Below are positions 24,624-32,656 of a stretch of 34,843 bases of DNA, piece after piece. The stretch is from Verrucomicrobiota bacterium (GTDB taxonomy: Bacteria > Verrucomicrobiota > Kiritimatiellia > SS1-B-03-39 > UBA6053). The stretch lies in contig JAFIGC010000046.1 of NCBI GenBank assembly GCA_020831635.1, positions 1 through 34,843 on the forward strand. Reading direction: 5' to 3'. Position 1 is the first letter of the stretch, and every line of letters starts with the position of its first letter. The position numbers were made by a program, and so were the translations under genes. Under the pieces are notes generated by a model. The model worked only from the letters and a program-made list of their open reading frames with translations. It searched no databases and was not told where the DNA came from.

Positions 24624-25745
24624 ATGTCCACCACACCCATCCTTCGTCTCGGGGGCCTCGGCTTGGGGGAAGGCCGCAGTGTGATTTCCGCAGCCCTTTC
24701 CGCGCCGGAGTGGGAGATCGGCATGATCTGCGATCTTGACGAAGGGTTGTGCCGTGAGCGTTGTCGCGAGTTTGGGGAGATGCCCTGGACGAGGAACTAT
24801 GCGGAAATGCTGGGGCGCGATGACATCGATGTCATCGCCATCTACACCCCCGATCCCCTGCACGCCCCCCACATGCTTCAGGCCTTGGAGGCGGGCAAAC
24901 ATGTGATCTGCACCAAACCGCTGCTCGACGATCTCACCCCCGGGCCGGCTCTGCTCCAGGCGCAACGCGCCTCCGGCAAACGGGTCATGGTGGGACAAAG
25001 CACCCGCTTCGTCGAAAGCATGATGCGTCAACGCGCCGATTTCGAGGCGGGCCGCTTCGGCAAGCTCGTGAGCGTGGAAGCCAAATACATCCACGATCAC
25101 CGAAACTACATGAACGGCAAATGGGGTCCCGAACTGACCAAAACCATGAACTGGGTGTACCTCGGCCTCAGCCATCCCGTGGATTTGGTGCGCTGGTACC
25201 TGCCGGAGATCGAAGAAGTCTTCGCCTACGGGCTTCTCTCCCCCTTTGCCGCGAAGGCGGGCTTGCAAAAAGCCGACAGTCTTCACGCCGTTCTCAAATC
25301 GGCCGACGGCGTGATTGCCCAAGTGACAGGCATCTACGGGGTGCCCGAACATCATCCCGACCGCGACGCGCTGAAAACCTGCACCCTGCGCGGCACCTGC
25401 GGCACCTCCACCTCCGACTATCCACAACTCCGGTACAGCCGAAACCTGGATGGACACCAACCCGAGTGGATCGCCTTTCCCGAATTGAACGATTATTACT
25501 ACCGCTTTGGCGGATACATGCATCATGCCGGGGAGTTCGAAAATTATCTCCGCCATTTTGCCCAAGCCCTCGCCCGCGGCGAGTCCCCACAACCCGACCT
25601 CGAGGACGGTCTGCGCACCGTCGCGGTCATGAAGGCCCTCGAACGTTCCGTTGAATCCGGCACACCGGTCCGGGTCGCGGAAATCCTCCGGGAATACAAT
25701 GTTTTCTGCACATATCCGACCAATGATTTCACCCTGGATCCGTGA
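24624..25745 (+). CDS. Gfo/Idh/MocA-family oxidoreductase
   Basis: A 373-residue NAD(P)-dependent sugar oxidoreductase. An N-terminal Rossmann fold (GGLGLG at 10-15) is followed by AGKHVICTKP (90-99), where the family's EKP lysine is present but the Glu is Thr (T97-K98-P99). The C-terminal alpha/beta substrate domain covers about 125-373. Such enzymes often oxidise or epimerise sugars and uronates in verrucomicrobial polysaccharide loci. The ATG at 24624 was chosen because a longer upstream extension would read back through the PEP-CTERM gene. Its TGA stop lies within the left arm of a 14-bp hairpin. Confidence 0.85.
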   Translation: MSTTPILRLGGLGLGEGRSVISAALSAPEWEIGMICDLDEGLCRERCREFGEMPWTRNYAEMLGRDDIDVIAIYTPDPLHAPHMLQALEAGKHVICTKPLLDDLTPGPALLQAQRASGKRVMVGQSTRFVESMMRQRADFEAGRFGKLVSVEAKYIHDHRNYMNGKWGPELTKTMNWVYLGLSHPVDLVRWYLPEIEEVFAYGLLSPFAAKAGLQKADSLHAVLKSADGVIAQVTGIYGVPEHHPDRDALKTCTLRGTCGTSTSDYPQLRYSRNLDGHQPEWIAFPELNDYYYRFGGYMHHAGEFENYLRHFAQALARGESPQPDLEDGLRTVAVMKALERSVESGTPVRVAEILREYNVFCTYPTNDFTLDP

Positions 25746-25782
25746 GATATTAGCAAAGAAGGCGTGCAAATATCTCACGGAT
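25738..25782. repeat. Perfect 14-bp-arm hairpin over the oxidoreductase stop codon
   Basis: ATCCGTGAGATATT (25738-25751) is perfectly complementary to AATATCTCACGGAT (25769-25782), enclosing 17 bases. The stop codon TGA (25743-25745) lies within the left arm. The right arm is the core of a 24-bp repeat that recurs inverted at 34770-34793. Confidence 0.85.
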
Positions 25783-25789
25783 TCAGGTT
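25766..25789 (+). repeat. 24-bp dispersed repeat, copy 1
   Basis: This copy is perfectly reverse-complementary, over all 24 bases, to 34770-34793. It carries the ATATCTCACGGATTCAGG core. Both copies are intergenic. It may be a REP-like or small mobile element end. Confidence 0.8.
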
Positions 25790-25810
25790 AACCCCAACAG
25801 AGGAGTCCCC

Positions 25811-26515
25811 ATGAAAGCGCAAAAACAGAACAACACAGGTTTCACCCTCATTGAAATGCTGGTGGTGATCGCGATCATCGCCCTCCTGATCGCCATTATC
25901 GTGCCCACGGTCAGCCGCGGCTTGGAAAGCGCGAAGCGCGCGCAGTGTACCTCCAATTTACGCCAAGTCGGCATCGCCATCACCGGGTACGCCATGGACA
26001 ACAACACCTACCTCCCCACGGTGCGGAGTGAAGGATGGGGTGCGGGTATCCACTGGATCGAGCAAATTTCCCCATATTTGGGGCAAGAAGTGACGGATAT
26101 TCGAACCGGTGAAACGGTGGCCGGCATCACCCGAGGCTGCCCCTCATGGCGGGACGATCTGGGCCCCACCAAACCCGGATTCGGCATGAACACGCATCCA
26201 ATGGCCTATTCCACCCGCTTTCCCACCGGAATGGGCTGGGATAATTTTGGTAGAAATGACCCTCACAATCGAAATCGCGTATTCCAACTTACCGATCTGG
26301 ACAGCCCAAGCCGAACCATCCTGGTGGGCGACAGTGTGGATTGGCATTTGTTTATTCAAAACGGCAACTGGGTGACCGGAAACAATGCGTATGGATATAC
26401 CTCCGGTCATCCCGACCGTCATGGAAAGGTGGCCAATTACTTGATGGCCGATGGTGGCGTGGTCCCACTCACCCCGGCGGATGCGCTGGCACGCCTGAAC
26501 AATCCGAATCAGTAA
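25811..26515 (+). CDS. Prepilin-like protein with H-X9-DG motif
   Basis: A 234-residue type IV prepilin-like protein. The cleavage/methylation site is G10-F11 with E15 (+5) and a hydrophobic helix (about 11-32, TLIEMLVVIAIIALLIAIIV). The C-terminal half contains the H-x9-DG motif (H-G-K-V-A-N-Y-L-M-A-D-G) typical of the abundant pseudopilin-like proteins of Planctomycetes, Verrucomicrobia and Lentisphaerae. It is probably exported and assembled, or sits in a secretion machine; no pilus genes are nearby. GGAG lies seven bases before ATG 25811. Its stop overlaps the convergent oxidoreductase by seven bases. Confidence 0.88.
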   Translation: MKAQKQNNTGFTLIEMLVVIAIIALLIAIIVPTVSRGLESAKRAQCTSNLRQVGIAITGYAMDNNTYLPTVRSEGWGAGIHWIEQISPYLGQEVTDIRTGETVAGITRGCPSWRDDLGPTKPGFGMNTHPMAYSTRFPTGMGWDNFGRNDPHNRNRVFQLTDLDSPSRTILVGDSVDWHLFIQNGNWVTGNNAYGYTSGHPDRHGKVANYLMADGGVVPLTPADALARLNNPNQ

Positions 26516-27468
26516 CCCCGCTTCGCCCGGATGACCCAGCGGGTGGGACGAATCTCCTCCTCCAGGCTGTAGGGGACTAACGTCTTATTCTGCTCAATCT
26601 CATCCAGAAACAGTTCAAAGAGATCCTGATCCGAACCTGAAAAATCCAAGCGCTGCGGTTCACGCCCCTCCAACAGCAAACGGCCGCTTTGTCCGCCGTC
26701 CAAAGCCTCCACAAACCCCTTTTCGCCAAAAATAATCAGGGATTCGTACCCCCAAGGTTCCGGGAACTTCCGGGCGGGGCAACAATAATTCGCCACCCCG
26801 CTGGCGATGCCGCCGTTTTCGAGGGTCATGAGCAGGGAGACCGCGCGACGGCAATCGCTGTTCGGGATCTCGTTGCCGAGTTGAGTCTCGCGCAGTTGAA
26901 TGGATGCAATTTTCTCGCCGGCCACATGCTCGACAAAGCGGGTGAGGTACACGCCCGCTTGCAGGGCCAACCCACCGTCGATGCGCTCGTCCTTCGGACG
27001 CCATTCCGTCCAGAGATAGGATTTCTGGCCCGTGACCTGAATCACCCGCCCCAATACCCCGGATCGCACAATGTCCCGCAGGGTCGCATAGGGTTGCATC
27101 AAAGCCGTGCCGCCCATCTCGTGGAAACGCATGCCCATCAGGCGGGACGCGGCGATGATGCGATCCAGCACCTCTTCATCCATGCAGCAGGGCTTTTCCG
27201 CATAGACGTGTTTGCCGGCTTCAAGGCATTTGATCACCAAAGGCCCCTGCTCATCTTTCCGGGGCGCGCAAACCGACACCAATTGCACCTCCGGGTCAGA
27301 CAACACCGCCTCCAAATCCGGATAAACGCGCACATGCGCACACGACTCCGGGGGTACCTCAAACCCACAAATCCCCCGAATTTCCGCGCGGGGATGATTC
27401 GCCAGTTGCCGGGTAATCTGATGACCGGTGGTGCCATAAAGCGCGATTTGGATTTTTGGGTGCGTCAT
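26509..27468 (-). CDS. Gfo/Idh/MocA-family oxidoreductase (second)
   Basis: A 319-residue oxidoreductase with N-terminal Rossmann fold (LYGTTGHQ at 10-17), the canonical AEKP (90-93) and a substrate domain including GGTALMQPYATL. It is only distantly similar to the protein at 24624 and on the opposite strand. The length is short for the family but complete. ATG 27468 begins the gene. Its 3' end overlaps the prepilin gene tail to tail. It is likely part of sugar or uronate metabolism, but specificity is unknown. Confidence 0.82.
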   Translation of the reverse strand: MTHPKIQIALYGTTGHQITRQLANHPRAEIRGICGFEVPPESCAHVRVYPDLEAVLSDPEVQLVSVCAPRKDEQGPLVIKCLEAGKHVYAEKPCCMDEEVLDRIIAASRLMGMRFHEMGGTALMQPYATLRDIVRSGVLGRVIQVTGQKSYLWTEWRPKDERIDGGLALQAGVYLTRFVEHVAGEKIASIQLRETQLGNEIPNSDCRRAVSLLMTLENGGIASGVANYCCPARKFPEPWGYESLIIFGEKGFVEALDGGQSGRLLLEGREPQRLDFSGSDQDLFELFLDEIEQNKTLVPYSLEEEIRPTRWVIRAKRGY

Positions 27469-27678
27469 ATCGCGTGAGTGTGCAGCATTCAGATCATCCT
27501 GTAAAGATCCAATGGCCTCGCCGTTCCTGAATTTACGGCTGATTCATTCATGATGTATTGGGGCTTGGGTTATGAGAAAATTTTGAACAGGTTGTGCGAA
27601 TTCCTTCGCAGCGGGGGAATATCCCGGCATCATTTCCCTCGACAGGGTAAAAGTTGATTGGCTATAGAAAATTTCATC

Positions 27679-28140
27679 ATGACCTACCAAAAACTGCTGA
27701 CAATCCCCGAAACGTTCATCAAAACCGAAATTCAAGGCAAAGATGCTTTTCTGGCAAAACAAGTATTGGCCTCGATTCGAACCGCCCAATGGCTGGTGAA
27801 TGCCACCCTTGTCATTGCGGCAGTGTCCATACTGATTTCAGTGGCCATTTTCATGAAGACGAACCTTCAGGATATGTTTTTCTTTCCATTCTGGATACTC
27901 TTGGCAGGCATTGCCAGTTCGTTGATCCCCTTTTTCGTTGCCCGTCTCTATTTACTTCATCTACACAGAGCTTTTTGTGGAAGAGTGTATGAGATTCAGG
28001 TGTCGGAGAGGGAAATCATCACTCCGGCCCCGCCGCCCGAAACGAAAATTCCTGATTTCGAGTTTTGTCATCATTGCGGGACGGAAATTATGGATTCCCC
28101 AGCCGTCTGCCCGCATTGCGGAAAAAACATCTCGAAATAA
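27679..28140 (+). CDS. Two-TM membrane protein with C-terminal zinc ribbon
   Basis: A 153-residue protein: an N-terminal soluble segment (1-36), two transmembrane helices (about 38-59 and 66-93), a short loop and a C-terminal zinc ribbon of CxxC...CxxC type (C130-HH-C133, C144-PH-C147). I do not recognise the family; the ribbon suggests a protein- or metal-binding role on the cytoplasmic side. ATG 27679 has a poor ribosome-binding site. The stop is 12 bases before the next gene's start, so the pair may be coupled. The 27469-27678 gap shows no other gene. Confidence 0.65.
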   Translation: MTYQKLLTIPETFIKTEIQGKDAFLAKQVLASIRTAQWLVNATLVIAAVSILISVAIFMKTNLQDMFFFPFWILLAGIASSLIPFFVARLYLLHLHRAFCGRVYEIQVSEREIITPAPPPETKIPDFEFCHHCGTEIMDSPAVCPHCGKNISK

Positions 28141-28152
28141 CCAGGAGACCCT

Positions 28153-29373
28153 CTGAAACCAAAACCGTCGATATACTGGGTGGGTGACAGCATTTCCATT
28201 CAGTTTCACCCCTTTTTAAAACCGCTGCTGGCGGATCATTATGCCTACCGTCGCAAAGGCGGACTCGCCGCCGCCCACGCGAATCTGGATGTGGTCCAGG
28301 GCGCGAACGGGGGCGATTCCTCCTGCGTGCTCAACCATCTCCGCGGGATGCTGGACGCGGGTTTGGCGGAAACCGTGATCGCGGTCAATTGCGGACTCCA
28401 CGACATCAAACGCTCCGCCGACTCCGGCGAAATTCAGGTGTCGCCCGAACAATACCGCGCCAATTTACAGGAGATCGTCCGCCTGGTTCGGAGCGCCGAC
28501 AAAACTCTGATCTGGATCAACACCACCCCGTTGGACGAGGAACGTCATCTGCGCTGCAATTCCTCCTTTCACCGGCGGGAGGCCGATCTTGCCGATTACA
28601 ACCGCATCGCCGCAGAGGTGATGCGGGAAGCGGAGGTTCCCCTCCTCGACCTGCATGGATTCACCGCCGCGCTGCCGGGTGAACTCTACAAGGATCACGT
28701 GCACTTTTTGCCGGAGATCAGCCGCGCCCAAGCGGGATTTCTTCGACGCGAATTCGACCGTCTCCTCAGACCGGGCCTGCCGCCCCTGCAAACGTTTCTG
28801 GGGGACAGCATCACCGACGCTTCCCGTGAACGGAACGATCCCGCCTCGTTGGGCAATGGATATGTTTCACGGCTGGCCCAACAATGCCCCGGCCACCGTT
28901 TCCGCAATCTCGGCGTCAGTGGCAACCGCCTCTCGGATTTACGCGCCCGCCTCGACGAAGTCCCCCTTGAAAGCCACTCCCTGACCCTCTACGGCGGCAT
29001 CAATGATGTCGTGCATCTCTTCAAACGAAATCGTCCGCAAAGCTTGGAAGCATTCGAAGCGGACGCCGGCGACCTGCTGCACTCGGCCCGCCGTCTCGGC
29101 ATCCCCGTGCGGGTCATGACCCCTTTTCTCTGCGAAGCCAAACCCGTGAAAGCCGCGGAAGACTGGTGGCCGCTCCCGGGAGAACGGCACCGCGCCTGGC
29201 GCAAAGCCCTCGAACCCCGCCTCGACATCTTGCGAAGGCTTTGTGAAGCCCACGCCCTTCCCTGCATCCAGCTCGATCCCCTCCTGGGCCCCCTGCCCCA
29301 CGTCAGTGAGGACGGCGTGCACCCCAATGACGAGGGCCATCGGCTGATTGCGGAAAAGGTCGCCCCCTCATAG
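28153..29373 (+). CDS. Tandem SGNH/GDSL hydrolase, apparent CTG start
   Basis: A 406-residue protein with two SGNH (GDSL) hydrolase domains in tandem. Domain 1 has GDSIS (11-15, Ser13), an N-to-H-type GLHD motif and DHVHF near 168. Domain 2 has GDSIT (217-221, Ser219), a GVSGN motif, GGIND and DGVHPNDEGH. These are esterase or acetyl-hydrolase folds, commonly used on acetylated glycans. The start is unusual: no ATG, and the first GTG (28180) would delete the first beta-strand before GDS. A CTG at 28153 with AGGAG five bases upstream gives M-KPKPSIYWVGDSIS, so CTG initiation is the best reading. Confidence 0.78.
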   Translation: MKPKPSIYWVGDSISIQFHPFLKPLLADHYAYRRKGGLAAAHANLDVVQGANGGDSSCVLNHLRGMLDAGLAETVIAVNCGLHDIKRSADSGEIQVSPEQYRANLQEIVRLVRSADKTLIWINTTPLDEERHLRCNSSFHRREADLADYNRIAAEVMREAEVPLLDLHGFTAALPGELYKDHVHFLPEISRAQAGFLRREFDRLLRPGLPPLQTFLGDSITDASRERNDPASLGNGYVSRLAQQCPGHRFRNLGVSGNRLSDLRARLDEVPLESHSLTLYGGINDVVHLFKRNRPQSLEAFEADAGDLLHSARRLGIPVRVMTPFLCEAKPVKAAEDWWPLPGERHRAWRKALEPRLDILRRLCEAHALPCIQLDPLLGPLPHVSEDGVHPNDEGHRLIAEKVAPS

Positions 29374-29382
29374 TATCCCCGC

Positions 29383-29841
29383 CTATTCCACCGCGTCACG
29401 ATACCAGTCGGGCACCTTGACTTCCGGGTTTTCAAACCACTTGGGCACGTCGGGGATCGAGTGGAGCGCGATGTTGCCCCAGGGATTGAAGGCACCGGTG
29501 CGAACGATGTATTTCGCTTTGTGCACGAGGTCCGTCATGATCGAGGCGTGCGGCACGTATTCGAACGTGATCCCGGGAAAAATACGGACCAACTCTCGGT
29601 TGAGAGGTTCATTGTAGTCGCGGACCTCTTCCCCGACGGTGATTTTTTCGAAGATGCATTCGGCGGCAATCGCTTCGAGGACGGGTTCCAGCGGCGGGAG
29701 ATCGCGGCAGACGGCGAGGTCGATGCGTCGGGCGTCACAGGGCACGGGAAACCCGGCGTCGCAGACCATGAGCATGTCGCCGTGTCCGAGGGCGGCGATG
29801 GCGGCGGACAACTCGCGGTTGAGAATTGTGGATCGTTTCAT
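29383..29841 (-). CDS. rbsD: RbsD/FucU-family sugar mutarotase
   Basis: A 152-residue protein of the RbsD/FucU (D-ribose pyranase/fucose mutarotase) family, which interconverts pyranose and other forms of sugars. Recognisable segments are the N-terminal SAAIAALGHGDMLMVCDAGF (12-31, with His20 and Asp28) and the C-terminal VRTGAFNPWGNIAL, close to the family's RTGEx(T/S)PxxN. The Glu of RTGE is Ala here. The start ATG overlaps the aldolase stop (ATGA). It is the last gene of a three-gene operon with a ribokinase-like and an FSA-like gene. The natural sugar may not be ribose. Confidence 0.85.
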   Translation of the reverse strand: MKRSTILNRELSAAIAALGHGDMLMVCDAGFPVPCDARRIDLAVCRDLPPLEPVLEAIAAECIFEKITVGEEVRDYNEPLNRELVRIFPGITFEYVPHASIMTDLVHKAKYIVRTGAFNPWGNIALHSIPDVPKWFENPEVKVPDWYRDAVE

Positions 29842-30509
29842 AAGGCGTGGGGATAGGTGGTGAGGGTTTGTTCCCAGTCCCGCTCGAAGGCTTCCAGGGA
29901 GGCATGGGAGACGGGATGGGAGCAAAGGGCGCGAAAAACCTCGTCGAAGACGATTACCCCCGTGGCCCCGGCGCAGAGGGCGGCTTCCGCCTGGGCGACA
30001 GTGCGGATGCTGGCGGGCAAAATTCGCGTCGGGGCGTCGTGGGCAAGAAACAGTTTGGACACCCGCTGCAAAAATCCGGCGGCATCCTCTCCGCTCTGGT
30101 CGAGGCGCGCATAATAGGGACAAATGGCGGACACCCCGGCGGCGGCACAAAGATACGCCTGGCTTACGGAGCAAACGGTGGTGACGAGGGTCGTGCGGCC
30201 TTGTCGCTCCAACGCGGCGGCGGCGGCAATCCCTTCGGTGGTGGAGGGCAGTTTGGGAAGGATGCGGGGGGAAATTCCTTCAAAATGTTCGGCTTCCCGC
30301 AAAAACCCGTCCGTATCGGGTCCACGCAGCTGAATATACAGGGGCAGATCGGTTTCCGCGAGAATCTGTCGCGCAATTTCCTCGATGGGCCGTTGGGCCG
30401 CGGTGGTCCATTCGGCGACTACGGTGGGATTGGTGACGATGGCGGAGGGGATGCCGGTTTGGGCGGCGGCTATCACTTGGGGGACGGTTCCGGCGATCCA
30501 AAGTTTCAT
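29838..30509 (-). CDS. Transaldolase / fructose-6-phosphate aldolase-like enzyme
   Basis: A 223-residue class I aldolase of the FSA/TalC transaldolase type. The Schiff-base lysine is K86 in ILPKLPST, and the start KLWIAGTVPQVIAA matches the FSA N-terminal strand. It should cleave or transfer C3 units of phosphorylated sugars; length is typical. AAGGA lies seven bases before ATG 30509, and that start overlaps the ribokinase stop (ATGA), so the operon is translationally coupled. With ribokinase and RbsD it suggests a route for a phosphorylated ketose or deoxy-sugar. Confidence 0.85.
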   Translation of the reverse strand: MKLWIAGTVPQVIAAAQTGIPSAIVTNPTVVAEWTTAAQRPIEEIARQILAETDLPLYIQLRGPDTDGFLREAEHFEGISPRILPKLPSTTEGIAAAAALERQGRTTLVTTVCSVSQAYLCAAAGVSAICPYYARLDQSGEDAAGFLQRVSKLFLAHDAPTRILPASIRTVAQAEAALCAGATGVIVFDEVFRALCSHPVSHASLEAFERDWEQTLTTYPHAL

Positions 30510-31423
30510 GGATGTTCCTTGAGAAAGTTGTGGAGTTGTTCGGCAGTGGGAATGGCCGCGATGGTGCCAAAACATTGGGTGGCATACGCGCCGGCGCGGG
30601 TGGCGCGGTGGATCGCGTCATCGAGCGGCAGCCCGTCGGCCAGCCCTGCCGCGAGCACGCCGTTGAAGGTGTCCCCCGCGCCGGTGGGGTCAACCGCATT
30701 CACACATGCGGAGGGAATGCGGCGGGCCCCGCGCTCATCCATCCGCAGCGCCCCGTCCTCGCCCAAGGTCATCACCACCCGGGCCACGCCCAGATCACGC
30801 AGGCGCGTCGCCAAAACCTCGGGAGGCGAAGGATCGTCGGGGGGCAGACCCAACAGCAAGCGGGCCTCGGTGCCGTTGGGGGTCAGCACGTCGATCAGCG
30901 GGAACAGTTCCGTCGGAAGGGGTTGGGCGGGTGCGGGATTGAGGATGTTGAGACAACCGTGCCGACGTCCGAGTCGAAAAGCCTCCACCACGCAAGCCAT
31001 CGGCACTTCCAGTTGGGCCAGCACAATGCCGGAGCCCGCAATGACGGTTTCCGCGGCTCGCACATCTTCCGGCCCCAACCCGAGATTGGCCCCGGCATAC
31101 AACGCGATCTGGTTCTCTCCATCCACCACGGTGACAATGCCGCAGCCGGTCTGTTCCCCGGGGAGCACCCGCAACAGTTCCTTGGAAAGACCCTCACGAT
31201 CCATCAACGCCAGCGCCGTACGCCCGAAAACATCATCGCCAATGGCCGCAAGCAGCCGTACGGATGCGCCATGCCGCGCCGCCGCCACCGCCTGGTTCGT
31301 TCCCTTGCCCCCTTCGCTGAAGTTGAAGGAGTCCCCCATCAGGGTTTCGCCCGGCAACAGCCATCGGGGAACACGCACGGTGACGCCCACAACGTAACTG
31401 CCCATGATAAAAATAGTTTTCAT
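30506..31423 (-). CDS. rbsK: Ribokinase-like PfkB-family sugar kinase
   Basis: A 305-residue PfkB-family kinase. The first signature GGKGTNQA is at 38-45 and the catalytic signature DPTGAGDTFNG at 245-255, with base D251. It phosphorylates a sugar (ribose or a related pentose/hexose) with ATP. M1 at 31423 starts the usual KTIFIMGSYVVG beta-strand; the longer GTG/TTG extension is not supported. It opens the operon with FSA-like aldolase and RbsD downstream. The ribosome-binding site is weak. Confidence 0.85.
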   Translation of the reverse strand: MKTIFIMGSYVVGVTVRVPRWLLPGETLMGDSFNFSEGGKGTNQAVAAARHGASVRLLAAIGDDVFGRTALALMDREGLSKELLRVLPGEQTGCGIVTVVDGENQIALYAGANLGLGPEDVRAAETVIAGSGIVLAQLEVPMACVVEAFRLGRRHGCLNILNPAPAQPLPTELFPLIDVLTPNGTEARLLLGLPPDDPSPPEVLATRLRDLGVARVVMTLGEDGALRMDERGARRIPSACVNAVDPTGAGDTFNGVLAAGLADGLPLDDAIHRATRAGAYATQCFGTIAAIPTAEQLHNFLKEHP

Positions 31424-31545
31424 ACCATGGAAGATACCCGAAAACCGTCGCTTTGTCTGTGACCCTGGGAGCGGTTCTTGTATCGAATTATGACAAATCA
31501 ACTTCGGTTGTCACAATTTATTTTCAACCTTGGCCCTTTGCGCCA

Positions 31546-32511
31546 TCACACCCGAGCGTCTCCATTTGACACATTCCCAACCACGGATCGGAAATATTCG
31601 ATGGTCCGCTGAAGGCCCGCCTCCAAATCCACGGTGGGTTTCCATCCGAGTTTCTCTTCCGCCAGAGAAATGTCGGGCCGTCGCTGTTTGGGGTCGTCCT
31701 GCGGCAGGGGACGGTGGACGATTTTGGCCTTGGACCCCGTGAGCCGGATCACAGCCTCCGCAAGTTCCAGCATGGTGAATTCCCCGGGATTGCCAATGTT
31801 GACCGGACCTGGAAAATCGGCGGGACCTTGCATCATGCGGCGAAAGCCTTCGATCAAATCGTCCGCATAACAAAAGCTCCGCGTCTGGGACCCGTCGCCA
31901 TAAATCGTGAGATCCTCGCCCCGCAGGGCCTGGACAATAAAGTTGGACACCACCCGCCCGTCGTTGGGATGCATCCGGGGCCCGTAGGTGTTGAAAATGC
32001 GAACGACCTTGATGTCCACCTGATTTTGCCGGTAATAGTCAAAGAAAAGCGTCTCCGCGCAGCGCTTGCCTTCGTCGTAACAACTGCGGATGCCGACGGG
32101 GTTGACCCGTCCCCAGTAGCTCTCCACCTGGGGATGGATTTCGGGGTCTCCATACACTTCGCTGGTGGAGGCCTGCAGGATGCGGGCTTTGGTTCGCTTG
32201 GCCAACCCCAACATGTTGATGGCGCCATGGACGCTGGTTTTCGTGGTTTGCACGGGATCGAACTGATAATGCACCGGACTCGCGGGACAGGCCAGATTGT
32301 AAATCTCGTCCACCTCGCAAAAATACGGCAAAGTCACGTCGTGACGCACCAGCTCGAAATAGGGGTTGCCGATCAAATGGGCGATGTTCTCCTTTTGCCC
32401 GGTGAAAAAATTGTCCATGCAAATGACATCATAACCTTCCGAGAGCAGGCGGTCACAAAGATGACTGCCCAAAAAGCCGGCGCCACCGGTAACCAAAGCG
32501 CGATTTTTCAT
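31546..32511 (-). CDS. uxs: UDP-glucuronate decarboxylase
   Basis: A 321-residue short-chain dehydrogenase/reductase (extended) with nucleotide-binding GGAGFLG (9-15), serine region STSEVYG (115-121) and catalytic Y145-x3-K149 (YDEGK). These features and the overall sequence ([32 protein letters not shown]) match UDP-xylose synthase, which makes UDP-xylose from UDP-glucuronate for cell-surface glycans. ATG 32511 has AAGGA eight bases upstream; a longer in-frame start is unlikely. It stands alone on its strand. Confidence 0.93.
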   Translation of the reverse strand: MKNRALVTGGAGFLGSHLCDRLLSEGYDVICMDNFFTGQKENIAHLIGNPYFELVRHDVTLPYFCEVDEIYNLACPASPVHYQFDPVQTTKTSVHGAINMLGLAKRTKARILQASTSEVYGDPEIHPQVESYWGRVNPVGIRSCYDEGKRCAETLFFDYYRQNQVDIKVVRIFNTYGPRMHPNDGRVVSNFIVQALRGEDLTIYGDGSQTRSFCYADDLIEGFRRMMQGPADFPGPVNIGNPGEFTMLELAEAVIRLTGSKAKIVHRPLPQDDPKQRRPDISLAEEKLGWKPTVDLEAGLQRTIEYFRSVVGNVSNGDARV

Positions 32512-32656
32512 AAATGATATCCTTGTAAATCTTGGTTGAATAAATTTCATGGCTATTGCCCATTGAATGCCTTCAAGTCAATTCTCCTCTTTTCATTTGG
32601 CCGGTTTTGTGTTTAGATCAAAATTTCAGAATATTCACTCGAACCCTTGATAGATC

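Noticed and set aside
29847-31397. A 516-residue plus-strand open frame antisense to the aldolase and ribokinase
   Set aside because: G/S/R-rich low-complexity product, no start signal, and it crosses the boundary of two well-supported genes.
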